This document shows, piece by piece, positions 20,391-32,100 of a stretch of 64,000 bases of DNA (the stretch's first letter is position 1; each line of letters opens with the position of its first letter). The stretch comes from Phyllostachys edulis (Eukaryota; Streptophyta; Magnoliopsida; Poales; Poaceae): positions 36,428,820-36,492,819 of the forward strand of contig CM070568.1 in assembly GCA_036346405.1 (NCBI GenBank), given 5' to 3'. A program made the translations under genes and the position numbers. The notes below the pieces were generated by a model. That model was not told the origin of the DNA, did not search any database, and was given only the letters and a program-made list of their open reading frames with translations.

Positions 20391-22021
20391 GAGCCTTACT
20401 GTTCACCATAAACAAACAAACACAAACTGCATACAAACGATTAGATAATAAGCCTCCAAGGCTCCAGCTGCGAGCTAACAAACAACACCGGAAACACTGC
20501 CGCTCCCACGTTCAATTTTGCGACTATAGTTCCTGGAGACAGTTCTGGTGTTCTCTAAAAATAGCATACAAGAGCTGGAGATTAGGCTCAGTTCAGTCCA
20601 GATCCAGGAAATGGAGAGAGCAGGAGATCGATCAGGAGGCCAGATCGAAAGTGACTCAAGGCGATCGACCCCTGTTTATCCACATCCGTGCCGTCCGGGA
20701 CCCAAGCGAACACAATCACGTCGCCGCCGCCGTGCAGCAAAGAAGGCGTCGCTTTGGCGCTTATAGCAAGTAGGAGTGCCGCCACCGCCGCCGCCTCCAC
20801 AGCATGGGCCTAGTGCGTCGTCGTCGCTCCTGCGTTGGCCCCTCGTTCTCGCTGTCTCCCTCCCACCATTTTCACGGTGGTCAAGGCCATTCGACCGAAG
20901 AAATCACCGAAAGCAAAATAAGTAAGAGAACGAGGAATGGGAAGAAGTAAGAAGCAACAAAAATGGCGCTAGGAGGGTACCTGCGTGGAGGCACGGTGTT
21001 TCTTCGGGTCGGCGGCCATCTAGTCGACGACCGGCCAGGGTTCTGGCGGCACCGGAACTCGGGGGTACGAGCTCCTCGCGTGGGCGGCGCTTTAGGCCAG
21101 GCTGACCACCGGCCGCCGGTTTCGGACGCGGAGGGGCCGAAGGAGCAGCGCAGGAGCTCTCCATCGGTCACGGACTGGAGTGCGCAGGAGAGGACCCGGG
21201 GCCGAGCCGCGGGCTGAACGGCAGAGGCGGCGCGACGTCCATCAAGCGACGGAGACCGCGCGGTGATGGCCCCCACGGATCTTGGGCGAAGCGCGACGAC
21301 CAGCGTGGCGCTTCATGGGCGGGCGGCAGGCAGAAAAGGCGTCGGTGCCGAGGCGACGGCTCGTCGAGCGTGCAGCGGTGAGCAGCGCCGTTAGGCGTGC
21401 ATCGGTGCACCAGAGGCGACGGGCTCGTCGAGCGCGCCAGGAGGAGCAGCGCCGTTAGGCGATGGTCGACGCGAGCACCACGCCGCCGCCGGATGAACCC
21501 CTCGTCGCGATCCACGAACTGGTTGGAGTGTATCACCAGGAGAAGAACCACTAAATGGTATTTGTAGGGGGAAGAAGCACTGAGAGAAAAAAAATTAATA
21601 AACAGGGCCAAGGGATGGAACACTAGACCGTCGGGTTTGTTCTTTAACCGGTACCACCTAGCTAGGTAGCCAGGTACCGCCTGCCTCGGATTCCCTTAAT
21701 GGATGGCACTTAGCCGCAGGTTCACATGGAGAAAAGCAAAAGTGCACTGCAAAAAATAAAAGATGATAGTTCAGTTGATATGGGGTCGGTCCGTTCAGTT
21801 GATATGGTATGTCTGTGCATATCTGTATCCGAGTACAAGGACAGCTATGTAGGGAAAGAAATGGTCACATACACCAAGTGTTTCCTTGCGGCCCGTTGGA
21901 GCTCTGTTGCAGTGGTCTACGCACGCGCTCTATCAAATCCATCAGAGCTCTTCTGAAGAGTCAACCTTCGCCTAAAAGTCACATTTAAAGACTGCCCCTT
22001 TCGGCGTTCCTTCCGAAACGC
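20391..22021 (-). other. Gypsy 3' spacer; possible promoter/leader of the antisense gene
   Basis: No domain was recognised. 20750-21520 is GC-rich and CpG-rich, unlike its flanks, with short open frames on both strands. On the minus strand a 'MAADPKKHRASTQ' start (about 21023-20985) is followed by a GTACC donor-like site. Because it lies upstream of the antisense gene, it could hold that gene's promoter and first exon, or a captured host fragment. Neither can be shown from sequence alone. Confidence 0.35.
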
Positions 22022-22040
22022 CAAGGGATAGGGGGGCTAC
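22022..22040 (+). promoter_or_regulatory. Polypurine tract of the gypsy element
   Basis: AAGGGATAGGGGGGCTAC precedes the 3' LTR directly. Confidence 0.75.
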
Positions 22041-22459
22041 TGTTGGAAGAATAGTTCATCCCACCTGCATGCGGGGCCCGCCTTGCAGGAGACGCGTGTA
22101 CAGACCCACGAAATATTGCTGTACTCATGAAAGACTGTAATGCCCCTCGCTTGTATCCATAGAGTAGTCAACCCCAAAGGGTATTTTGGTCATTTGTACA
22201 GGCTGAGGAGCCTATAAATACCTCATGTATCTCTCCCTTCAAGGGGGGAGGATTCTTGAGCAATACATACAAGCAAGTCACTAGGTGAGCCTTCGGGAGG
22301 GATCCTCGAACCCCCATAGGCCGCCGACAGGAGTAGGGCGGTCCTCTCGGACCCCCGAACCTGTATAAATCCTCGTGTTACGTTCGCTCTCGTGGACGAA
22401 GGCCCATAGCACGGCCATCGTCCGCCCTCTTACTCGTGTTCGGTTTTACACCATCAACA
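22041..22459 (+). repeat. 3' LTR of the gypsy element
   Basis: 419 bp, the same length as the 5' LTR and differing at about seven positions. It is followed by the second copy of the AGTAG target duplication. Confidence 0.95.
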
Positions 22460-22464
22460 AGTAG

Positions 22465-24443
22465 GATCCTTAAGAAGATCACCATCAGTGGCACGAAGCT
22501 GTAGGGATAGCTCCATGGGAGTCTAAGCAATGTGAGTGTCAGTCAAACCAGACCGATCAAGAAGATCCTGGACATACTTCTGCTGGAAGAGGTAGTAGCC
22601 CTCAAGCAAGGATGAGACCTCAATCCCAAGGAAGTACGTAAGGAAACCTAGATCAGTCATTAGAAACTACTCACTGACATTCTTCTTCACATACGTGATG
22701 AATGAGGAATCATCACCAGTGATGAGCATATCATCAACATATAGAAGAAGTAGTGTTCTACCCCGAGATGAGACATGGACACAAAGTGCAGGGTCGTGGG
22801 AACTGACAGTGAAACCGACAGCAGTAATCACTGATGTAAAATACGCAAACCAGGCACAAGTAGCCTGTTTGAGGCCATAAAAAGCACGACAAAGACGACA
22901 GACATACCCATCGGGATCACAATATCTAGGTGGTGGCTGCATGTAGACCTCCTCATGCAAAACACCATTAAGGAAGACATTCTTAACATCCAGCTGAGAG
23001 ATAGACCACCGACGAATAGAAGCAACCACAAAAAGAGTGCGAACAGTGGTCATATAGGCAACAAGAGCAAAAGTCTCATCGTAGTCATGACCGTACTCCT
23101 GCTGAAAACCGCGAGCCACAAGACAAACTTTATAGCGCTCGATAGTACCATCAGACTGAGTCTTAATCTTGTACACCCACTTGCACGTGATTGGACGGGC
23201 ATGCACAGGTGTCGATATAATATCCCAAGTCTCCGTACGTCGAAGAGCATCAAGCTCCTCTGCCATGGTGAGTTGCCACTCAGAATGAGGAGCAGCCTCA
23301 CAATAAGAACTAGGCTCAGTGACGGAGAGAGCATGAGCTATCAGAGCAAATCCAAGACGATCAAGAGGTCAAAGGGATGTCCGGTCACTAAGGACATAAC
23401 ATGGAGCATCATCAAGAGGATCAGATGTGGGCATCGGCAAGATACCAGGAGAAGAGACTGGTGAAGGATGAGGATGCCTGGAGTAGTACATACCAGAGAA
23501 ATGAGACGGTGGTGCTGCAGGAACAAGAGGCAGTGATGCAAGAGGCCGCACCGGAGGCAGAGGTACAGAAAGAACCACTGGAGACAGACCAAGGGAAGAC
23601 TGTGATAGTGGAGAAATGGGTGAAGAGTCAGAAAGAGACAACCATGAAATTGACTCAACGGTGGAAACAGGACAAGGAACCAAATCTCGATGGAAGAAAG
23701 GTCGAGATTCGTCAAAGACAACGTCTCATGAAATCCTGATCCATCGAGCAGAAGAATCATAGTAGCGATAACTCTTATGCTCAGAACTATAACCAAGAAA
23801 CACACACTCAACAGGCTGAGCCGATAGTTTGGTGTACTCACGAGGCTGCAGCAAAACAAAACAAGTACAGCCAAAAACACGAAGGTGAGTGTATTGGGGG
23901 GGCTCGAGAGTAGAGACACTCTATAGGACTAACACCCTTAAGAGCAGTGGAATGCTGCATATTGATGAGATATGCAACCGTAGAAACAGCCTCAGCCCAG
24001 AACTATGGTGGAATGTGAGATGCACGGAGAAGAGTACGAACATTCTCAATCAGATGATGATGTTTATTCTCAGCAACCCTATTCTGAGCATGGGCACTAG
24101 GACAAGAAGACTGCTAAAGAGTACACTGCTCAGAAAGAAACTGTCTAAAAGCACCAGGACAGTACTCATCAGCAGAATCACAGCGAAAAGTACGGATGAA
24201 AGAATCAAAATGAGTACGAACCATCATTGCAAAGCTACGATAGATCGCAAGAAACTGACCACGAATAGACATAGGAAAAACCCATGTAAAATGGGAATAA
24301 TCATCAATGAAGGTCACATAAAATTTATGTCCGCCTTTAGAGATAATAGGTGCAGGTCTCCATACATCTGAATGAACTAAGTCAAAAGAACGAGAAGACA
24401 AGGACTCACTAGAATGATAAGGAAGTTTTAGTTGCTTGCCCAA
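22465..24443 (-). pseudogene. Ty1/copia polyprotein piece 3: integrase core and reverse transcriptase
   Basis: Minus-strand frames give, in native order, the integrase core ('DLVHSDVW', 'FRCDSADEY', about 24440-24120), a long degenerate linker (about 24110-23340), and RT (23266-22667) with 'CKWVYKIK', 'ARGFQQEYG', 'LDVKNVFLNG', 'FYGLKQA' and the catalytic YVDD at 22741-22730. Integrase before RT is the Ty1/copia order. The frame meets the gypsy LTR at 22465 and the long LTR at 24443, both cutting the polyprotein mid-domain. Several frameshifts and stops lie between the domains. Confidence 0.92.
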
Positions 24444-25217
24444 TGTGAGACCCCAAATTTGTAGCTTGGGACCCACTATGTATATTTGTGCCATTCCCTG
24501 AATCAGTAGATAGCATACATAGTTAAATTGTTGGTTCAAACACATATTACGAAAATGTAAAGCTATTGCATAATATTAAGTAAAGCGTAAATATACCTTA
24601 GGGCTTTTGACTTGCAGAATGGCTGGACAAGCCAAATACTTTCAGAGATCAGTAGCGAAAGTAGAATCAAAGTATAACGCGTGGAACCCTCATGATATGC
24701 CCACCGACAATCGAGTGTGGGCTCACGACCTAGTTCTTGGCCTTCTTGATCTTCAGTCTTGTCCAATGCCCATAATTGTCCATGAAGCCTTCTTTTGTGC
24801 TTACTGACTAAAAGAATATAAATAGCGAGCATGAGTACACAACCGTACTCGTGAGCAAACACATAATGCAATTATTATACATGCAGGGCTAATCAAAGGG
24901 AAGGCTATTGGTTCTTTTATTTTGCACAAAGCCATTTATTGAAATAGATTTAATAATAGTAAATCCTGAGACTTAGCATTTTAACCAACACAGGTTTTAT
25001 GAACTGAGTTTTTCTTTGTAAAGTACTAGTGGAGATTTCATCTCCTATACCATTGAGTGGCTCCATCCACTCAATGCTCAGGCTATCCCGTATTTACCAC
25101 TGGTCTCCGACCAGACCATCACAAATCTAGGGTTCCCAACCCCAACTTTTCCATTCCATCCACAAATTGTTTTATAAAAAGGAAAGCTATATCAAGCAAG
25201 TTCTCAACACTGCTCTT

Positions 25218-25281
25218 GACCGTTAGCACGGCTATCTAGATATTTTTCTTACTCTGTGGAGTTTGTACACTTTACCCACAA
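25218..25281 (-). repeat. Conserved LTR module, copy B (decayed)
   Basis: GACCGTTAGCACGGCTATCTAG...ACTCTGTGGAG...TACACTTTACCCACA keeps the block order. The palindrome is reduced to GGCTATCTAGATA. Confidence 0.7.
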
Positions 25282-28200
25282 GATATATTTCAACTTATAA
25301 TGCCCCTGACACACTTCCATAGGTATGCGGCTAAGTTGATTATCACAAGGTCTTTATAATGTCCCACCTCAACGCAACTTCACACAGCTAGGTATTACCT
25401 CCTTAGGGCCTCCCGTCACCCACGGAAGGCCTCCCATTTGCGTCGTGCGGTTCCCGTGGCTTTGTTCTCCCCCGTCTACCCACCCGCATCCTCCAATGGC
25501 AAAGCCACGCCGAGGCGAACAAATTAGTTAGCCAGGCCGTAGGTGTTACCGACTTGTGGTTGCACTAATTTTACATGAGAGGTCATTACAAGATTCAGTC
25601 CTTAATTGACTCGGGTGGTACATCCACATACCAACTCTCTCTCGTGCACCCAGCACCAACCACTCTTTCCAGCACCCGAGTCAAAATCTATTTTTCAGGT
25701 TTTCCTTTGTTTTTAAAATAACCTTTAGTCCAACATACCAGCCAGGCTCCAGCCTCGACTGCCCAATTTCATTTTCAAAAGATTAAGTGATGTCAGGCAT
25801 TTAATGCCAAAATGACAATACTTTCTAAGCAAAGCTAAGCATGCCTTTTTAGTATTAACTAGTGGCTAACATGTATCCCTTTAATCTATGACGACAAGGA
25901 TAGTGTTCAAATTTCAAGGGTTGGAAGTTTATACAAAATTATTAATAGGGTAGTAGCTACGAGCTTAGCTCAACATATTCAGATATAAGATAGCAATGCA
26001 ATTTCATAAGTAAAACAATATAATTGCAAAAAATAGATGCAAAATGATCAAAGTATTGACTCGCCTTGCTCAATGCTCTGATAAGGCCCAATATTCTGTT
26101 ATTCGCCTATCTCAATATTTTGATAATAATCTCGCTCAATGTGCTGATAATCATTATGTTCCATGTCCTAACAATCTTGATCTGGACCTCGTCCTTATTG
26201 GGGTTATTGTTCCATTAGCGACTGAAAACAACCAAATGGAATCCATTAAGTCCAAATACATACAAACAAGAGGAAATACTTCGAATGAAAGTAAACATAG
26301 CTAATAGCAATTTGGAAGGACGAAGTACTCCCGGTGAAACTAACTGTACCTAATGGAGTTGATGAAGGAAATACTTCAGATGAAGTATATCCAAAGGAGT
26401 TGATGAAAGAAATACTGCAGAAAAAAGTAGATAAATCCAAATTCTACTCTTTTGGTATAGTGGTAGGGTTTTGGGTTTGATAATCAGACTTAGGTTTAAG
26501 TAACCAATTGATCCAGGGTTAGGGCGAGAGGGATCGGGCTCTCGATAAGTCCGTTGGTGCAAGAGGTTGGGATCCCAACGGGACATAGAGAATATTCCTC
26601 TGAATATTCCACAACGGTTACCTAGATGGGAGAGATTACCTGGTTAGGTACGACTCTCTGATTTGCTTTCGGATCATGAAGGGTTCTGCTACAGAGAACG
26701 CATGATGATGGACGATACCTAGAGTCTAGGTGATGTTGTTTGGTGGATGAACTTCTCTCATCCACATGGGAATATGCCACCGCTGCTCACGCGACGCCTA
26801 GCTACTCTAATGATTATTTTAGTTACTACTTCCTATTTACCGAGGAAGTTCTATGATAGTCAGGTGAGACCTGTTCATAAGTGCAGGGTTCGCTCTGGCA
26901 GACATAAGTCTCACCGACACATGGGACCTAGCTCATTTAGTAGTTTATCTTATCGATTTATATTTATCAAGGGAATTCCATGAACCTTAGCTGGAATTTC
27001 CAAGCATTGGCTAAATATTAGCCTTAGACATGATATTGTTAGATTATCGCATATAACCTTATGTTCATTTGTGCACTCCTAGACATAGGGCTATAGGTTA
27101 ATGGTGCTCGACTAATATCTAACTGTTCTACTAACTCTGTTTAACTATTTGATCAACTTGTTATTTCTATTATTACCATAATGGTCTAGGGTTTACTAAA
27201 GTTAGATCATGTATGTGTGTATATGTGTAAACATGATTTTTAATCAAGGTTGCCTTCTACATACATGTTATTGTCATCCTAAACATTTCCAGCTAATATC
27301 CAATTACTCGATTCGACCATCCTAATTTAGTTACTAATGACACAATTAATCTGCTATTGTTAGTTGAATTATTCAGTAGCTAATTACCTACTATCTTGAT
27401 AACAATTTACTGTAGGCAATTATATGACGACATACTGACTAACCTAATCTATTAAGTTATTACCATTGCAATAATGGCCTAGGGCTCAATGGTTTAGAAT
27501 CTTCTTGTTAACTAGGCCTGAGCTTATAATTGGCATAAACCCTAACGGATTGTTAGCACACTAATCTATTTGAACTAATCATCAGTTTAATCTGCAAAGT
27601 GCTAACTATAACGACTACTAACCTCTAGGCTACCTTCCTAATAACCTTCAAGTCTTAGTAGAGACTGCTGTCATTGGCTTGGGGTTTAATTAAGCCTCTA
27701 ATTCGATTCTGGTATTTCATCCAACTACTAACAATATACTAATTGACTTAATCAACAGGGAGCTTGCTTAGTTTGATATGTCACTACTAATTGCCATACT
27801 TAGTACTGATTATCTAATAACTCCTGACTAATCAATCTCACACAGTCTAATTAACCCCTAATTTCCTCTTTAAGCATGTTCATTCGCTAACCCCTAGTCA
27901 CTGATCATGTTCATTAGTTAACACCATTTGAACATGTTGTTTACTAACTGACAGTTAATTATCTAAACTAATCACTAATTAACTTAACAACAGTGGTGGA
28001 CCCAGAATTCTTAGGATGGGTGTTCGGACTTCGGAGCTAGGTTGTCCAAATATGTCGATACCAATACGTTGATACTGTGAGATGTCATTTTTCCCTCCAA
28101 AGCACTGATACGATGATACGCGTATGTATAATAAAATACAAAAAATATAGAAATTAATAATTTCATACGAGGAAATGGGCGACATAAGGCAAGCATAATG

Positions 28201-29124
28201 ACATGAATTAAACAACAAATTGTAGATATCAATGACAGTTGAGGAGGTGAAAACTATGAATGGAGCTATTTTTGCTCTAGGCTTCTTATTTTGCTGAGTT
28301 ATGTTGTTGCAGGGTGCGGTCAAGGCTTGTGCTTGGTGCTTGGCCGTTGTTGTTTTCTCTCTTTTCTGTTATGGGCTATAGCAGCCATATCGCTAAACCT
28401 TATTTTCTTCCTCTAATAGTGATCGGTAGAGGTTATGTCTTCTTCTTTTTTTAAAAAAAACTTGTACTTGATCTTGGTCATTGTTATTTTCTCACTTTTT
28501 CTATGCCAGGTTATAGCAGCTAGACTGCTAAAATTTATTTTCTTCCTCTAATAGTGATCGGTAGAGCTCCTGCCTTCTTTTTTAATTTTTTTTTGACTGA
28601 TGCATACCTTGCTGATCCTGCTCTCTTTTGCTATTTTCCCATTAGCAAGAACCCAATCTAAAAATATTCCTTCTACAGAGCAAAAATTAGCATGTAAATG
28701 TATGTAATAAGGGCTCAACTATCTGTTCATTGCCCAAGGCAAAGATTATATTTTTGTACAACAACCATTAGAAAAAACCAAGAAAGCAGAGGAAGAGGCT
28801 AGACTCCAGAAAGAACCGGAGCAGGAGCGAAGCAGAGCTTGGGAGAAGAAGTGGAGTGCGCAGAACACACCTAGATCTGGAGAGAGGACAAGAGCTGGAT
28901 ATGCTGCTCCCTTCCCACCGTCACGCTCCCTCCCAGCCACCGCGTTGCTCCCTTGGTGCCGCCCGCTCCCTTCTTCCTTGTTTGTCGCGTTACCACCTCA
29001 CTTGCTCGCGTCGCATCTCTGTTCGCCCACGCAGGTGCGCTGCCGCAAGCTCGCCCTGTGCCGCCTCACGCCTACTTGCCATCACGTCATGTCCACCTAC
29101 CGTCGCTCGCCTTTGTAGCTCACA

Positions 29125-32100
29125 TATGAGACCTCGGGGTATTTAGCTCGTAATGCTTTGCCATCCACTTGACTCTAGCATCACAAACCAAATATCCCGC
29201 GCCTCGGTATATTATGTACCTCCTAGGAGCGGTACACGTACACCATCACAAACATCAATATCAATCCATACACAAGTGCTTACAATGTCAAAACTTCATA
29301 CTTTACAACATATTGAACATACAAGGTTCAATTCTGGCCAAATAACAAGATAAATATCAAGTACGCAACGGAAATCAGTAAATAAACTGAAATAAAAATC
29401 ATGAATTAACCATTAATAAAGTCCCAATGGCTTGCCATAACCCGCAGGGCAACTGACCAGGTTGAAACCATAGCAAATCGACGTTCCTACGCAATTTTTG
29501 CTTACCCGATTCTATCTCAATACCTGCTGTCCACATTAGTAAATAAAAGAAAACAATGAGTACACGAATGTACTCCACAAGACTTACGAATAACAAACCT
29601 ATACATAGCTACATGCAGGCTGAATCAAAGGAGAAAGCTATATGGTTCATTTTCAGCACAAAGCAATATTTCCATTTAAATACAATTTAGTAGATTCAAA
29701 TGGCAAGTGAGCAAACATTGTTATTAACAGAGATTAAGTAATTATTAGACAACATCTAACAACAACAGGTGGCTGCCCCGCAACTCACAAACATAGCATG
29801 AGATCATTCTCAATGCCACCCGAATAAGTTTTAAGTTTAAAAATTCCAAAATGTTGAGTCTAATTCTTACGGGGCGTATCCAAGCATATCCATAACCTAG
29901 GACGGGGCTATTTGAATAGTTTATACCCTGCAGGTGTGTACTAATGTACCCACATGCCAGACCGTCTTTTTGCCATGCAATAGAGCACACTTCCTTAGTT
30001 ATGCCAGCAAGGTTAAGTCCTACGAGACGTTTCCAGTATAGTGTATTAACTACGAGTCACCCGTATGATGGAAACCATACGTTGTGTCGAAGTCATCGAC
30101 AAAGAGATAACTTACTAATGCTCCTCGAGGTGGAGAACCTTGACAGGAACCCACCCCGTCACCCCAATACGCACAGATCATTTCCTTTTTCACACAACAC
30201 ACACAACCTCCTACGACTCAGAGCTAACACCTGCCAAAGTACTAAGTCAAGAGAGGTCCCATATCCCTCTCATGTGGTTAGTACACAAAATTCTCAGTAC
30301 GGTGGCGCAAGTAATTCGGTTCTTGTTGACTCGGGTACCAAGCACACACCCAAAAACACACCATCCAACTAATGTGCCCAAGTCCAAAACGTTTTGTTTT
30401 CATTTTTAGTTTTTCCAAAAATAATAGCACAGGGTGCTGGATATAACATAATAAAAGTGATTTATGTGATCAAGGCCATCGACAAAGTTGACAACCGTCC
30501 AATCTACCAGAAACTAAGCATTGCTAATTAAGCATGACACCGAATAAGCATAAATAGACCACATAACTTCCACCGGGCTCTAATTCACCAGTGGAATTAT
30601 TAACTTAGGCTAGTGGCAGGGGTTGAACAATTTTAGGGAATTCATGCAATACGATTAACTATCTCTAATCGCAAACATAACTTGACAAATAAAGCATGCA
30701 TGCATACAGTTGCAAAGCAAGATAATAGTTTTTGAATGTACTAGGATCAACATGCATCAATGGAAAAACTGCTTGCCTTTGTTTGCTGAAACTCTGGACA
30801 TTCACAAGAATATCTCCGTTGCACTTCCGAATCATCGTCATGTAACGATAAGAACAGACAAAGCGAAAACACCGAATAAACACCAAAACTCCAAGAGTCT
30901 CCAAAAATTATGAAATTAATACAGAACGTAGATTATGATTTTAGATGAATTTAAGCGAAAATTTTAGTTCAATTGGAGCACATATGAATTTCTTATAGAT
31001 TTTCAAAGTTGAAGTTATGGCATAAAATCTAATGTCGATTTACTAACCATAACCCAATTTTTGTCTTATAAAAGATTTTACTCTTTTAGGTTACATGTGA
31101 ATGACTAGTAATTATATTTTAGAATCCATTTGTATTGGTATTGGACAAAGCTCTATCTTCATGTTATTAGATTTCTACAATTTAATCTTGCCTCCCTTTT
31201 AGCTCTTGCTTACTTTGAATTAATTACTAAAGGTTGAAACACTGTAATCCTGATGTGGTTTATAATTCTATTTGCACGTTCATTTAGCTATTAAGGGCTA
31301 CTAAGTAATGTCAAACATACTTAAGTACTGGACTCAGCTAACAACAAGAGGTTGGAAATTTTGAACGCTCCAGTACTAGTAAGCTTACTGATGTTCTAAA
31401 AGGTATCTTCAATACCTTCTCTACTCAACAATGCCTAAATAGGATTAGGTTGTTACTAATATCTAATGGTCCAACTGACTACTTGCATCCAGAGAACTCT
31501 AACTATGGTACTCACCATGCCATAAGTCTATTGACAAACTGACTGCAGAATACTATTCATTTATCTACAACAGCGAGACTTTCTGCACTATAAAAGCTAT
31601 TAGCTAGCCTTCTTTGCTCAAAAGATCCAACAAAGCTGAATAGCTACTGGACCTACTTCCTACAAGACTCAGTACTTCACTTTGAAAGTTGAATTCAGAT
31701 TTTCCCCTTATCAACCTCCCTAGATTGAAATACTAACAGCCAGTCACTTAGAGGTTCACTTACAGATCTCTGCCTTTTACAAGTCTTTAGCTCCTTTAAC
31801 TAGTAAGTTTATTGACTGATTTTTATATTAGTGTTCTCCTAGTTGAACTCTAAATGCTTTCTGATCAATAGTTCAACAAAAATATTCTACTGTTTGTTTT
31901 GGTTAAACCTACTAGTGCTTATTTTTCAGTTGGTAAGCCTTTGGTAGTTTAAGGTTCAAAACTTAACTAGACAATAACCTTCTAAGCACCTGAAACTTGG
32001 AACTGTCATTAGTTTTCTGTTGGTTTCAGAATGTTCAAATCCATACTGGACTTTCCAAATAAAGTTCCTCCTAAAAGCTTAACTGTTTAAATGGTTAACT

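Larger units (their letters stand above)
8908..22459 (+). mobile_element. Nearly complete Tat-type Ty3/gypsy retrotransposon, 13552 bp
   Basis: It is bounded by two 419-bp LTRs and flanked by the 5-bp duplication AGTAG (8903-8907 and 22460-22464). It inserted into the minus-strand copia RT. Order: LTR, primer-binding site, gag, pol (protease, RT, RNase H, integrase), a hairpin repeat array, an antisense gene, a GC-rich minisatellite, a polypurine tract and the LTR. A long extra region after pol with an antisense ORF is known from Tat-lineage elements. By eye the two LTRs differ at seven positions, six of them transitions (about 1.7%), which suggests recent insertion. Despite this, gag and pol carry several TAG stops and frameshifts. 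Confidence 0.92.

Noticed and set aside
19884..20481. Long open frames on both strands encoding Arg/Gly/Glu- or Pro/Ser-rich repeats
   Set aside because: They are produced by the 9-bp GC-rich minisatellite; openness on both strands is a composition effect and no start context or domain supports a protein.
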